Positions 20,176 through 28,103 of a stretch of DNA of 46,077 bases are shown piece after piece (the first letter of the stretch is position 1; each line of letters opens with the position of its first letter). Origin of the DNA: Roseospira goensis (GTDB lineage: Bacteria > Pseudomonadota > Alphaproteobacteria > Rhodospirillales > Rhodospirillaceae); NCBI RefSeq assembly GCF_014197795.1, contig NZ_JACIGI010000028.1, positions 1 through 46,077 on the forward strand, in the 5' to 3' direction. Made by a program: the position numbers and the translations under genes. Below the pieces are notes generated by a model that saw nothing but the letters and a program-made list of their open reading frames with translations, made no database searches and had not been told where the DNA came from.

Positions 20176-22461
20176 TCAGCGCCGGCGGGCGCCACTGCGC
20201 ACGCCGGGGCCGCGGTGGGCCTGCGGTCCCGATCGCGGGCCGGCCTTGCGGGGGCGGCCACGGGCACGGTGCGGCGATCGGCCCGTTTCGGCGTCGTCCG
20301 CGTCCTCCAGGACCTCGAACAGAAGGCCGCCGGCGATGGGATCGGCCTCGCGCAGACGCACGGTGATCGGCTGGCCGAGGCGGTAGACGCGGCCGTGTTC
20401 GCGTCCCTCCAGGCAGCGCGCCTCCTCGTTGTGCCAGTAGAAGTCGGCGGGCAGGGTGCTGATAGGGACCAGGCCGTCGGCGCCGGTCTCGTCCAGGGTG
20501 ACGAACAGGCCGGCGCGGGTGACCCCGTTGACCCGCCCGGCGAAGACGGCGCCGACCCGGCTGGCCAGGAACGACACCGTGAAGCGGTTGACGGCGTCGC
20601 GCTCGGCGGCGGCGGCGCGCCGCTCGGTGCTGGAGATGTGGCCGGCGATCTCGCTGAACTGCTCGGTCTGGTCGTCGGCGAGCGCGCCGTCGCCCAGGTG
20701 CAGACCACGGATCAGCGCCCGATGCACCATCAGGTCGGCATAGCGCCGGATGGGCGAGGTGAAATGGGCGTAGCGCCGCAGCCCGAGCCCGAAATGGCCG
20801 ATGTTCTCGGGGTTGTACTCGGCCTGGGCCTGGGCGCGCAGCACCACCTCGTTGACCAGATGTTCGTGCTCGGTGTCGCGGGCGCGCTCCAGCACCCGGT
20901 TGAACAGGTGCGGGGTCAGCACCTGACCGGCCGACAGCTTGATGCCCAGCGTGCCCAGGAAGTCGCGCAGGGCGGACAGCTTCTCCTGGGACGGCTCGTC
21001 GTGGATGCGGTACATGCAGGGCTGCGACAGGCGCTCCAGTTCCTCCGCCGCGCACACGTTGGCGGCCACCATCAGTTCCTCGATCAGGCGGTGGCTGTCG
21101 TAGCGGGGGCGTGGCTGGATGCCGGTCACGCTGCAGTCCGCCGCAACCATAACGCGCCGCTCGGGCAGGTCCAGGTCCAGGCTGCCGCGCGTGCGGCGGG
21201 CGTCGAACAGGGCGTGGAAGAGGCCGTACAGGGGCCGCAAGAGCGGCTCGACCAGCGGCCCGGTGGTGTCGTCGGGGCTGCCGTCCACGGCCATCTGCAC
21301 CTGGGTATAGGTCAGCCGCGCCGCCGAGCGCATCAGCCCGCGCAGGAAGCGATGGCGCGTCTTCCGGCCGGCGGCGTCGAACCACATTTCGACCGCCAGG
21401 CAGCCCCGGTCCTCGGCCGGCCGCAGCGAGCACCAGCCGTTGGACAGGGCCTCCGGCAGCATCGGCACCACCCGGTCGGGAAAGTAGACCGAGTTACCGC
21501 GCCGCAGGGCCTCGTCATCCAGGGCGTCACCGGGGCGGACGTACCAGGCCACATCGGCGATGGCGACCATGGCGTGCCAGCCGCCGGGGTTGGCGGGGTC
21601 GGGGTCCGGTTCGGCCCACACGGCGTCGTCGAAATCGCGGGCGTCCTCGCCGTCGATCGTGACGAGGGGCACCGCGCGGAGGTCCTCGCGGCCGGCGAGC
21701 GGGGCCGGACCGGCCGCCTTCGCTTGGTCCTCGGCTTCCGGCGGCCATTCGGTGGGGATGCCGTGGCTGTGGATGCAGATCAGGCTCACCGCGCGCGGGT
21801 TGGCGGTATCGCCCAGGCGGTCCAGGACCCTGGCCTGCTTGAGGCCGTAGGTGCGGCCGGGCACGATCTCGGCCTCGACCAGTTCGCCAGCCCCGGCGCC
21901 GCCCAGGTCGCCGGTGCGCACCACGTAGTCGTTGCGGTCGCGCTTGTTGGTCGGGCGCAGGCGCCAGCCCTCCGGCCCCTCGGCCAGCACGCCGAGCAGG
22001 CGGGTGGGCGCGGAGGCCAGGCGCTTGATCGGCTTGGCCGTGTAGGCGGCCTCGCCGTCGCGGGCGAGGCGCGCCAGGACGCGGTCGCCGACGCCGATGG
22101 CGGCGGCATGGCGGCCCTTCATGGGCAGCACCAGCACGCGTGGCGGCGGTCCCAGCTCCTCGGTGTCCCAGGCGTCCGGGCGGGCCAGCAACTCGCCGTC
22201 CGCGTCGGTGGCGTGCACCGTCAGCACGGTGACCTCGGGCAGCGTGCCCGGCGGCGCGAAGCGGCGTTTGCGGCCCCGCTGCACCAGCCCCTCGGCCTCC
22301 AGCTCCTTAAGCATCTGGCGCAACTGGGGGCGCTGCTCGGCGTCGAGCTGGAAGGCGCGCGCGATCTCCCGCTTGCCCACGTGGTCGGGGTTGTCGCGGA
22401 TGTAGTCCAGGATCTGGGCGCGCGTCGGGAACGGCGCCGGTTTGCGGGTCTTGGCGGTCAA
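20176..22461 (-). CDS. rnr: Ribonuclease R
   Basis: This 761-residue 3'-5' exoribonuclease of the RNB family degrades structured RNA. Domains in order are a winged-helix start (PTRAQILDYIRDNP), cold-shock-like domains, the RNB catalytic domain opening with TIDGEDARDFDDAV (Asp270, Asp273, Asp276, Asp278/279 as metal ligands) and containing HFTSPIRRYADLMVHR, an S1 domain (about 640-715) and a basic tail rich in Arg, Gly and Pro. The only in-frame start before the conserved N-terminus is TTG at 22461; an in-frame stop lies 16 codons further upstream. An ATG in another frame (22519) overlaps. Use of TTG may keep expression low. Confidence 0.93.
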   Translation of the reverse strand: MTAKTRKPAPFPTRAQILDYIRDNPDHVGKREIARAFQLDAEQRPQLRQMLKELEAEGLVQRGRKRRFAPPGTLPEVTVLTVHATDADGELLARPDAWDTEELGPPPRVLVLPMKGRHAAAIGVGDRVLARLARDGEAAYTAKPIKRLASAPTRLLGVLAEGPEGWRLRPTNKRDRNDYVVRTGDLGGAGAGELVEAEIVPGRTYGLKQARVLDRLGDTANPRAVSLICIHSHGIPTEWPPEAEDQAKAAGPAPLAGREDLRAVPLVTIDGEDARDFDDAVWAEPDPDPANPGGWHAMVAIADVAWYVRPGDALDDEALRRGNSVYFPDRVVPMLPEALSNGWCSLRPAEDRGCLAVEMWFDAAGRKTRHRFLRGLMRSAARLTYTQVQMAVDGSPDDTTGPLVEPLLRPLYGLFHALFDARRTRGSLDLDLPERRVMVAADCSVTGIQPRPRYDSHRLIEELMVAANVCAAEELERLSQPCMYRIHDEPSQEKLSALRDFLGTLGIKLSAGQVLTPHLFNRVLERARDTEHEHLVNEVVLRAQAQAEYNPENIGHFGLGLRRYAHFTSPIRRYADLMVHRALIRGLHLGDGALADDQTEQFSEIAGHISSTERRAAAAERDAVNRFTVSFLASRVGAVFAGRVNGVTRAGLFVTLDETGADGLVPISTLPADFYWHNEEARCLEGREHGRVYRLGQPITVRLREADPIAGGLLFEVLEDADDAETGRSPHRARGRPRKAGPRSGPQAHRGPGVRSGARRR

Positions 22462-22650
22462 AGGGGCTGTCGAGTCTCGTTGTGTGCGGGGTGGGGGCGG
22501 CCGGATCCATCAGCGTCAAGGCCGCATGGCGTTGGCAAGAGGATGGGCACCGCCCGGGCGGCGGTCAAGCGCGTGCGGGCGGACGGGTCGGGGCCGTGAG
22601 TCGACGTGCCTCGCGTGCCGGGATACCATCGCCTGAGGAACGAGGCGACC

Positions 22651-22980
22651 ATGGCACTGACCCGTGACCTCAAGGACATCCTTCGGGGGCGTGTTGAGCG
22701 CGACGAGGCCTTCCGGGCCGCCCTGTTCGAAGAGGCCCTGACGGCGCTCCTCGATGGGGATGTTGCCACCGGCAAGGTTCTTCTTCGCGACTACGTCGAC
22801 GCCACCGTCGGTGTCGATTGGCTTGCCGCATCGCTGCAGCATGATCGTGCAACTCTGATCCGGGCATTGAGCACGGAAAGCAATGCGCCGGCCGATGTCG
22901 TATTCGCCATCGTGGCCGCCCTGAAGGCGGAGGCCGGCGTCGATGTGACGATCGCACCCGCCCACCGCGAGGCCGGCTGA
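22651..22980 (+). CDS. Solitary HigA-like antitoxin-type DNA-binding protein
   Basis: This 109-residue protein matches small 'addiction module antidote' proteins: ALTRDLKDILRGRVERDEAFRAAL at the start, ALLDGDVATGKVLLRDYVDATVG in the middle, then an HTH-like segment (WLAASLQHDRATLIRALSTESNAPADVVFAIVAAL). Such proteins normally follow a RelE/HigB-type toxin gene, but the 189 bp upstream contain no toxin frame and the next gene is msrB. It may be an orphan antitoxin or a stand-alone regulator. ATG 22651 is preferred to an upstream in-frame ATG because GAGGAACGAGG precedes it and the family N-terminus starts there. Confidence 0.75.
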   Translation: MALTRDLKDILRGRVERDEAFRAALFEEALTALLDGDVATGKVLLRDYVDATVGVDWLAASLQHDRATLIRALSTESNAPADVVFAIVAALKAEAGVDVTIAPAHREAG

Positions 22981-23069
22981 CACATCACCTTGACCCGTCC
23001 CCGCCGCCGCCCAACATCGGGCATGCGGCGCGCCCGATGGCGCCGCGGATCCAGCAGGTGGAGGCGATC

Positions 23070-23513
23070 ATGGCCGGTGGCATTCTTTCGCGTGCCCTGG
23101 GCGGCGGCGCGGACAAGACCGACTACCCGGTGAAGAAGACCGACGCGGAGTGGAAGGCCGAACTCGCGCCCGAGCAATTCCGCGTGCTGCGCCAGCACGG
23201 CACCGAGCCGCCGTTTTCCCACCCGCTCAACGACGAAAAACGCACCGGGACCTTCCGATGCGCGGGCTGCGGCGCGCCGCTGTTCGACGCTGCCACCAAG
23301 TTCGACAGCGGCACCGGCTGGCCCAGCTTCTTCGCGCCGCTGGAGGGCGCGGTGGGCACCACCACGGACTACAAGCTGGTCTATCCCCGCACCGAGGTGC
23401 ACTGCGCCCAGTGTGGCGGCCATCTGGGCCACGTGTTCGACGACGGTCCGCAGCCAACCGGGCAGCGCTACTGCATGAACGGCGTGTCCCTGGCCTTCGC
23501 GCCGTCGGAGTAG
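23070..23513 (+). CDS. msrB: Peptide-methionine (R)-S-oxide reductase
   Basis: This 147-residue MsrB reduces the R isomer of methionine sulfoxide in oxidised proteins. Two zinc-binding CxxC pairs are present (CAGC, Cys64/Cys67; CAQC, Cys112/Cys115), with FDSGTGWPSFF and the catalytic cysteine in RYCMNGVSLAF (Cys135). The N-terminus has about 20 non-conserved residues and no clear export signal, so it is probably cytoplasmic. Start 23070 follows GGTGGAGG by 5 bp. It lies alone between the antitoxin-like gene and the SDR gene, all in the same direction. Confidence 0.96.
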   Translation: MAGGILSRALGGGADKTDYPVKKTDAEWKAELAPEQFRVLRQHGTEPPFSHPLNDEKRTGTFRCAGCGAPLFDAATKFDSGTGWPSFFAPLEGAVGTTTDYKLVYPRTEVHCAQCGGHLGHVFDDGPQPTGQRYCMNGVSLAFAPSE

Positions 23514-23609
23514 GAGGGGCCGGATCGGCCCTCTTCCGCCCAACGCCCGTTTCCGGTAGGGGATGCGCGCAACCGCGTATGTCAAACCGGAACAGGGACA
23601 GACCCCCCC

Positions 23610-24371
23610 ATGCAGATCAAAGGTCACGCCGCCGTCGTCACGGGCGGCGCCTCCGGGCTCGGTCAGGCCACGGCCCGCGTGCTCGCCGAGGCCGGCGCCG
23701 CCGTCACCGTCCTGGACGTCAATGCCGACGGGGCCCGCGCCACCGCCGCTGCGTTCGGCGGGCTCGGCCTGGGCTGCGACGTCACCAGCGCCGAGTCCGT
23801 GGCCGAGGCCCTGGCCCAGGCCACCGCGGCGCACGGTCCGGCGCGCATCTGCGTCAACTGCGCCGGCATCGTCGCCGGCGGCCGGGTGGTCGGCAAGGAG
23901 GGACCGCACGACCTGGCCACCTTCTCGCGCGTGATCGCCATCAACCTGATCGGCACCTTCAACGTCATGAGCCAGGCCGCCGCCGCCATGGTCGACCTGG
24001 AGCCGGAGGCCGAGCACGAACGCGGCGTGATCGTCAACACCGGCTCCATCGCCGCCACCGAGGGACAGGTGGGGCAGGCGGCCTATGCGGCGTCCAAGGG
24101 TGGCGTGGCGTCGCTGACGCTGCCGGCGGCGCGCGACCTCGCGCGATCCGGCGTGCGGGTGATGTGCATCGCGCCGGGGCTGTTTCAGACGCCCATGTTC
24201 GACACCCTGCCGCAGGACATCTACGACGCGCTCATCAAGAAGACCCTACATCCGCATCGCCTGGGACGGCCGGAGGAGTTCGGTCGCCTGGTGCGGGCGC
24301 TGGTCGAGAACCCGATGATGAACGGCAGCGTCGTGCGCCTGGACGGCGCCCTGCGCCTGGAGCCGAGGTAG
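23610..24371 (+). CDS. Short-chain dehydrogenase/reductase, 3-hydroxyacyl-CoA dehydrogenase type II-like
   Basis: This 253-residue classical SDR has the NAD(P)-binding TGGASGLG (residues 11-18), Asp36 in TVLDVNAD favouring NAD, NCAG (83-86), catalytic Ser146, Tyr159 and Lys163 in the YAASK motif, and the post-catalytic APGLFQTPM. The overall pattern, with a long loop at NTGSIAATEGQVGQ, resembles the HSD17B10-like group that oxidises (S)-3-hydroxyacyl-CoA. The exact substrate is inferred. It is 96 bp after msrB and converges on the LOG-family gene with a 16-bp gap. Confidence 0.87.
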   Translation: MQIKGHAAVVTGGASGLGQATARVLAEAGAAVTVLDVNADGARATAAAFGGLGLGCDVTSAESVAEALAQATAAHGPARICVNCAGIVAGGRVVGKEGPHDLATFSRVIAINLIGTFNVMSQAAAAMVDLEPEAEHERGVIVNTGSIAATEGQVGQAAYAASKGGVASLTLPAARDLARSGVRVMCIAPGLFQTPMFDTLPQDIYDALIKKTLHPHRLGRPEEFGRLVRALVENPMMNGSVVRLDGALRLEPR

Positions 24372-24387
24372 CCGGCCCGGCCCAGGG

Positions 24388-25011
24388 TCAGCCCAGCGCC
24401 CGGGCGTCGTGGCCCGGGGGCGGGGCGGCCTCCGGCGATTGCACCGCCAGTTCGGCCGCGAGGGTGGGGATCACGGCCTCCGGCGAGTCGATCACGGTGA
24501 ACAGGCGGCGGTTGTCGGCGTGGGCGAAGCCTTCGGCGATGATGCGCTCGACGAGCGACAGCAGCGGGTCCCAGTAGCCACCCACGTTGAGCAGCGCGAT
24601 CGGCTTGTCGTGGAGCCGGAGCTGGCGCCAGGTCAGGATCTCGAAGGTCTCGTCCAGGGTGCCGAGGCCGCCGGGCAGGACGCAGAAGGCGTCGGCGCGC
24701 TCGAACATGCCCAGCTTGCGGGTGTGCATGTCGGGCACGACGTGCAGCTCAGGCAGGGTCTCGTCGGCCACCTCGATGCGCTCCAGGTGCTCCGGGATGA
24801 AACCCGCGACATGGCCGCCGGCCGCCGCCGTGGCCCGCGCCAGTTCGCCCATCAGGCCGACACGGCCACCGCCGAACACCAGGGTCTTGCCGGCCTGACC
24901 GATCGCCGTCCCGAGGCGGCGGGCGGTGTCGACCATGTCGGGGTTGGCACCCGGACGGGCGCCGCAGAACACACAGAGGGATGTCAACTCGATCATGGGG
25001 ATGGGGTCCAT
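24388..25011 (-). CDS. LOG-family nucleoside 5'-monophosphate phosphoribohydrolase
   Basis: This 207-residue protein of the TIGR00730/LOG family has LCVFCGARPG at the N-terminus, VFGGGRVGLMG, the MHTRK motif (residues 95-99) and the PGGLGTLDE motif (113-121). Together these form the phosphoribohydrolase active site that releases the base from (iso)cytokinin or purine 5'-monophosphates. Bacterial members are often annotated as cytokinin-activating or as general AMP/CMP phosphoribohydrolases; which applies here is not visible. ATG 25011 is used; ATG 24996, five codons in, fits the family equally well and neither has a strong Shine-Dalgarno. The region upstream contains a CRP-like site at 25173-25188. 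Confidence 0.88.
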   Translation of the reverse strand: MDPIPMIELTSLCVFCGARPGANPDMVDTARRLGTAIGQAGKTLVFGGGRVGLMGELARATAAAGGHVAGFIPEHLERIEVADETLPELHVVPDMHTRKLGMFERADAFCVLPGGLGTLDETFEILTWRQLRLHDKPIALLNVGGYWDPLLSLVERIIAEGFAHADNRRLFTVIDSPEAVIPTLAAELAVQSPEAAPPPGHDARALG

Positions 25012-25172
25012 GCGATGGCAGGGGACGGAATACGGTCACGGGGACGCCGCGGCGCTCCCTCCCTGGCAGCCGCGACGGGCCGTTGTACTGCATGAGACGG
25101 CCCCGTGGGAAGCCGCGTGGCGGCCCCAGAGGCCCGGCGGTCGGTATGGGATTTGGATAAAATTCGACCCTT

Positions 25173-25188
25173 TGTGACTCGGATCACA
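25173..25188. promoter_or_regulatory. Perfect CRP-family binding site TGTGA-CTCGGA-TCACA
   Basis: Both half-sites match the CRP consensus TGTGA-N6-TCACA exactly. The centre (25180.5) is 41.5 bp upstream of position 25222, and TACTCT at 25210-25215 fits a -10 element for a start there, the geometry of a class II CRP promoter. It could instead act on the LOG gene on the other side. The regulator protein is not in the window. Confidence 0.7.
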
Positions 25189-25221
25189 CGTGGCCCGGGC
25201 GGGCCGTCGTACTCTGATGCG

Positions 25222-25349
25222 GCCGGGGGAAGCATGATCCCGTCCGGGTTCGCCTGACGAAGACGTGGTCAGGGTTCCGCCGGTAATTTGTATCCTCTTA
25301 CCCTCAAGACCAGACTGCGGCGGGGTGCGATCCTCGCCGCCCTTTTTTT
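25222..25349 (+). ncRNA. Candidate small non-coding RNA, about 128 nt
   Basis: The 5' end is predicted from the CRP site and -10-like box, and the 3' end from the terminator. The sequence folds into a central hairpin (CCGG 25244-25247 with 25280-25283 and CCTGAC 25253-25258 with GTCAGG 25268-25273, around a symmetrical internal loop). An apparently single-stranded stretch at 25284-25316 contains two pyrimidine runs, CCTCTT and ACCCTC, complementary to GAGG-type Shine-Dalgarno sequences. The terminator stem follows. No open frame of note is present. I do not recognise a named RNA family and cannot exclude a diverged 6S RNA or a leader. Confidence 0.5.
25317..25349 (+). terminator. Strong intrinsic terminator
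   Basis: GCGGCGGGG (25317-25325) pairs with CCTCGCCGC (25332-25340) through nine pairs including one G-U, with a 6-nt loop, followed by CC and seven T residues. It is the best intrinsic terminator in the window, yet no coding gene on the plus strand runs into it. Confidence 0.92.
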
Positions 25350-25475
25350 GCTGACGTCATGACGGGGTCGATCGGGCGCGGCGGGGCGACCCGGGCGATC
25401 CGGGATCAGACCAGGGCGGCGCGCCCCGCTGGTTGGGGGCGCACCGTCTCCATCGGCATCGGACAGGCCCGCGTG

Positions 25476-26012
25476 TCAGTCCTTGCCCGCCTCGGCCGCC
25501 GCGATGGCGGTGCGGATGACGTCGTAGGCTTCCTCCGGGTCGCCCCACCCGATGATCTTGGTCCACTTGCCCTCTTCGAGGTCCTTGTAGTGGGTGAAGA
25601 AGTGTTCGATCCGGTGCAGTTCGGTCGGGCGCACGTCCTTATAATGGTTCACATTGTCATGGTAGGGGTGAAGCTTGGTGTGCGGCACGCCCAGGATCTT
25701 CTCGTCCATGCCGGACTCGTCCTGCATCTTGAGCACGCCGATGGGCCGCACCCGCATCACGGCGCCAACGGCGATGGCCAGCCGCCCGATCACCATCACG
25801 TCGACTGGGTCGCCGTCATCCGACAGGGTGTGCGGAATGAAGCCGTAGTTGACCGGGTATTGCATCGCGGTGTGCAGGATCCGGTCCACATACATGGCGC
25901 CCGAATCCTTGTCGACCTCGTACTTGACCGGCTCGCCGCGCAGCGGAATCTCGATGATGACATTGACATCCTCGGGCGGGTTCTTGCCGATCGGAATCTT
26001 TTTCAGGTCCAT
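25476..26012 (-). CDS. ppa: Inorganic pyrophosphatase (family I)
   Basis: This 178-residue soluble pyrophosphatase hydrolyses PPi to drive biosynthesis. The family signature DDGDPVDVMV gives the metal-binding aspartates (about residues 65-70). Other conserved parts are EIPLRGEPVKYEVDK, YPVNYGFIPHT and the C-terminal EHFFTHYKDLEEGKW. The ATG at 26012 is preceded by a purine-rich GAGAGAGAC. It is a single-gene unit: the next upstream gene is the divergent sarcosine oxidase operon and the downstream side holds the candidate sRNA. Confidence 0.97.
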   Translation of the reverse strand: MDLKKIPIGKNPPEDVNVIIEIPLRGEPVKYEVDKDSGAMYVDRILHTAMQYPVNYGFIPHTLSDDGDPVDVMVIGRLAIAVGAVMRVRPIGVLKMQDESGMDEKILGVPHTKLHPYHDNVNHYKDVRPTELHRIEHFFTHYKDLEEGKWTKIIGWGDPEEAYDVIRTAIAAAEAGKD

Positions 26013-26536
26013 CGTCTCTCTCGCATCCTTGTCCTGGACTGGAGCGGCCCGCCCCGAGTCGGGACGCTGTGGTCAGCGCCCGCCGCGCGGTGTCACCGCT
26101 TTGCGTGTTTGTGATTGGGTCGGGTCTGCGTCCTCGTTCGAGACCCCAGGTCCACGCCGTTCCGGGGCGTGCCGGGACTCGGCGCTGATGGGGAGTCGCC
26201 CTGAGCAGGCAACGGGACGCGACCATAGCGGCTTTCGCGTTGCCGCAAAACCCTGGCGCGGGCCAACTTCCCGGCCCGCGCGGCGATCGCCGGGCCCGCC
26301 CTGTCACCAGGGCGATGGGGCCTGGAGCAGCGGCGGGAGAAGATTCGCCGCAAAGCCCTTGCCGCGTTGTCCCTAGTTCAATATTGTTCACTGACAGGAA
26401 ACACGCGGGGGTCACGCACCGGTCCGGATCTCCATAAGACCGTTGTGTGAAATCGACGTCTGGCGGCACACTGGCGCCCTCCTCGCCGGGCCACGACCCG
26501 CAGGCCGTCCCCGCCGACGCCCAACAGGATACACGC
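26013..26536. other. Divergent intergenic region between ppa and the sarcosine oxidase operon
   Basis: This 524-bp region has no supported gene. The one conspicuous A+T-rich patch (26374-26392) contains an 8-bp palindrome CAATATTG overlapping a direct repeat GTTCA-N5-GTTCA (26376-26380, 26386-26390), about 150 bp before soxB. It is a candidate operator or promoter for sarcosine genes. Confidence 0.5.
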
Positions 26537-27796
26537 ATGACCCGCTACTCCGCCCTGTCCCTGATCCGCCAAGGGTTCGCCGGTCACACCGGCTGGTCGC
26601 GGGCCTGGCGCGACGCCGCGCCCCAGGATCACTACGACGTCGTCATCGTCGGGGGCGGCGGGCACGGCTTGGCGACGGCCTACTACCTGGCCCGCAATCA
26701 TGGCCTGACCCGGGTGGCGGTGTTGGAGAAGGGGTGGCTCGGCGGCGGCAACGTGGGCCGGAATACCACCATCGTGCGCTCCAACTACCTGCTGGACGCC
26801 AACGCTGCCTTCTACGAACACGGCCTGAAGCTGTGGGAGGGGCTGTCGCGCGACCTGAACTTCAATGTGATGTTGAGCCCGCGCGGGGTCCTCAACCTGG
26901 CCCATACCGACGCCCAGATGGAGTCCTTCGCCCGGCGCGGCAACGCCATGCGGCTCAACGGGATCGACGCCGACCTGGTCGACCTGCCCTCGATCCGGCG
27001 GCTGGCGCCGCTGCTGGACACCTCCGCCGAAGCCCGGTTTCCGGTTGTCGGCGGTCTGATCCAGCGCCGCGCCGGCACCGCCCGCCACGATGCCGTCGCC
27101 TGGGGCTACGCTCGCGCCGCCGATGCGCTCGGCGTGGACCTGATCCAGGGTTGCGAGGTCACCGCCATCGAGCGCGACGGCACCGGCGCCGTAACCGGGG
27201 TCGAGACCACGCGCGGGCGCATCGGCTGCGAGAAGGTCGGGCTCTGCGTCGCCGGTCACACCACCCAGCTTGCCGACATGGTCGACCTGCGTCTGCCGAT
27301 CGAAAGCCACGTCCTGCAGGCCATGGTCACCGAACCGGTCAAGCCCTGCCTGGATACCGTGGTCACCTCGGGCGCGGCGCACTGCTACATCAGCCAGACC
27401 GACAAAGGCGAGCTGGTGTTCGGCGGCGACCTGGACGGCTACCCCAGCTACGCCCAGCGCGGCGAGACGGCGCTGATCGAGCACGTCTGCGCCGCCGCCG
27501 TGGCGCTGTTCCCGGCCTTCTCCCGGCTGCGACTGATGCGCACGTGGGGCGGTATCATGGACATGACCATGGACGGCAGCCCGATCATCGACAAGACGCC
27601 GGTCCCCGGCCTCTACCTGAACGGCGGTTGGTGCTACGGCGGGTTCAAGGCCACGCCGGCCTCCGGCTGGTGCTTCGCCCATACCATCGCCCACGACCAC
27701 CCGCATCCGCTGGTCGAACCGTTCGCGCTCGACCGCTTCGCGCGGGGCGCCACCCTGGACGAGAAGGGGGTGGGGCCGACGCCCGTCCTGCACTGA
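26537..27796 (+). CDS. soxB: Sarcosine oxidase beta subunit
   Basis: This 419-residue flavoprotein is the beta subunit of heterotetrameric sarcosine oxidase, which demethylates sarcosine to glycine with formation of methylene-tetrahydrofolate and peroxide. The FAD motif VVIVGGGGHGLATAYYLA (about residues 35-52) lies after an N-terminal RYSALSLIRQGF typical of the subunit. ARHDAVAWGYAR contains the histidine (His184) expected to bind FMN covalently. TWGGIMDMTMDGSPIID and NGGWCYGGFKATP are conserved C-terminal parts. ATG 26537 fits the family start, with a weak AGGA upstream. The related N-methylglutamate dehydrogenase has the same gene order, but its partner genes (gmaS, mgs) are absent here. 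This is unrelated to the sulfur-oxidation soxB. Confidence 0.93.
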   Translation: MTRYSALSLIRQGFAGHTGWSRAWRDAAPQDHYDVVIVGGGGHGLATAYYLARNHGLTRVAVLEKGWLGGGNVGRNTTIVRSNYLLDANAAFYEHGLKLWEGLSRDLNFNVMLSPRGVLNLAHTDAQMESFARRGNAMRLNGIDADLVDLPSIRRLAPLLDTSAEARFPVVGGLIQRRAGTARHDAVAWGYARAADALGVDLIQGCEVTAIERDGTGAVTGVETTRGRIGCEKVGLCVAGHTTQLADMVDLRLPIESHVLQAMVTEPVKPCLDTVVTSGAAHCYISQTDKGELVFGGDLDGYPSYAQRGETALIEHVCAAAVALFPAFSRLRLMRTWGGIMDMTMDGSPIIDKTPVPGLYLNGGWCYGGFKATPASGWCFAHTIAHDHPHPLVEPFALDRFARGATLDEKGVGPTPVLH

Positions 27797-27833
27797 TCCA
27801 CGCCGCTTTCCGCCTGCCGAGGACCCTGTCGCC

Positions 27834-28103
27834 ATGATGCTCATCCCCTGTCCCTGGTGCGGCCCCCGTCCGCGTGTGGAGTTCAGCTACGGTGGCCCGG
27901 CCGACCGCGCCCGACCGGCCGACGACGCCCCGCTGGAGGACTGGACCCGCTACGTCTATGAGCGCGACAACCCGAAGGGCGCGGCGCGGGAGCTGTGGCG
28001 CCATGGCGCGGGCTGCCGGCAATGGTTCGTGCTGGAGCGTGACACCGTCACGCACGCGGTGGCGGCAAGCCATCCGCTGCCGGGGGCGGAGGTGGCGCCA
28101 TGA
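27834..28103 (+). CDS. soxD: Sarcosine oxidase delta subunit
   Basis: This 89-residue subunit carries the structural zinc site: CPWCG (Cys6, Cys9), His57 in LWRHGAG and Cys61. It is the smallest subunit of the heterotetramer and bridges alpha and beta. It lies 37 bp after soxB and its TGA overlaps the alpha-subunit ATG by 3 bp (ATGA), so translation is coupled. The symbol duplicates that of the unrelated sulfur cytochrome at 4177-4932. Confidence 0.93.
   Translation: MMLIPCPWCGPRPRVEFSYGGPADRARPADDAPLEDWTRYVYERDNPKGAARELWRHGAGCRQWFVLERDTVTHAVAASHPLPGAEVAP

Larger units (their letters stand above)
25012..25475. other. Gene-free region between the LOG gene and ppa
   Basis: This 464-bp stretch has no convincing ORF. 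It holds a perfect CRP-type palindrome (25173-25188), a spaced -10-like TACTCT (25210-25215), several stem-loops and a strong plus-strand intrinsic terminator (25317-25349), together suggesting a small RNA gene. Nothing is seen in 25012-25150 or 25355-25475. Confidence 0.65.

Noticed and set aside
22462-22650. Toxin gene in front of the antitoxin-like gene
   Set aside because: The region is under 200 bp with no RelE/HigB-like frame on the plus strand.
25222-25349. SRP RNA, tRNA or known riboswitch in this stretch
   Set aside because: No GGAA tetraloop domain of 4.5S RNA, no tRNA T-loop/anticodon arrangement, and no riboswitch core I can recognise; left as an unnamed candidate sRNA.
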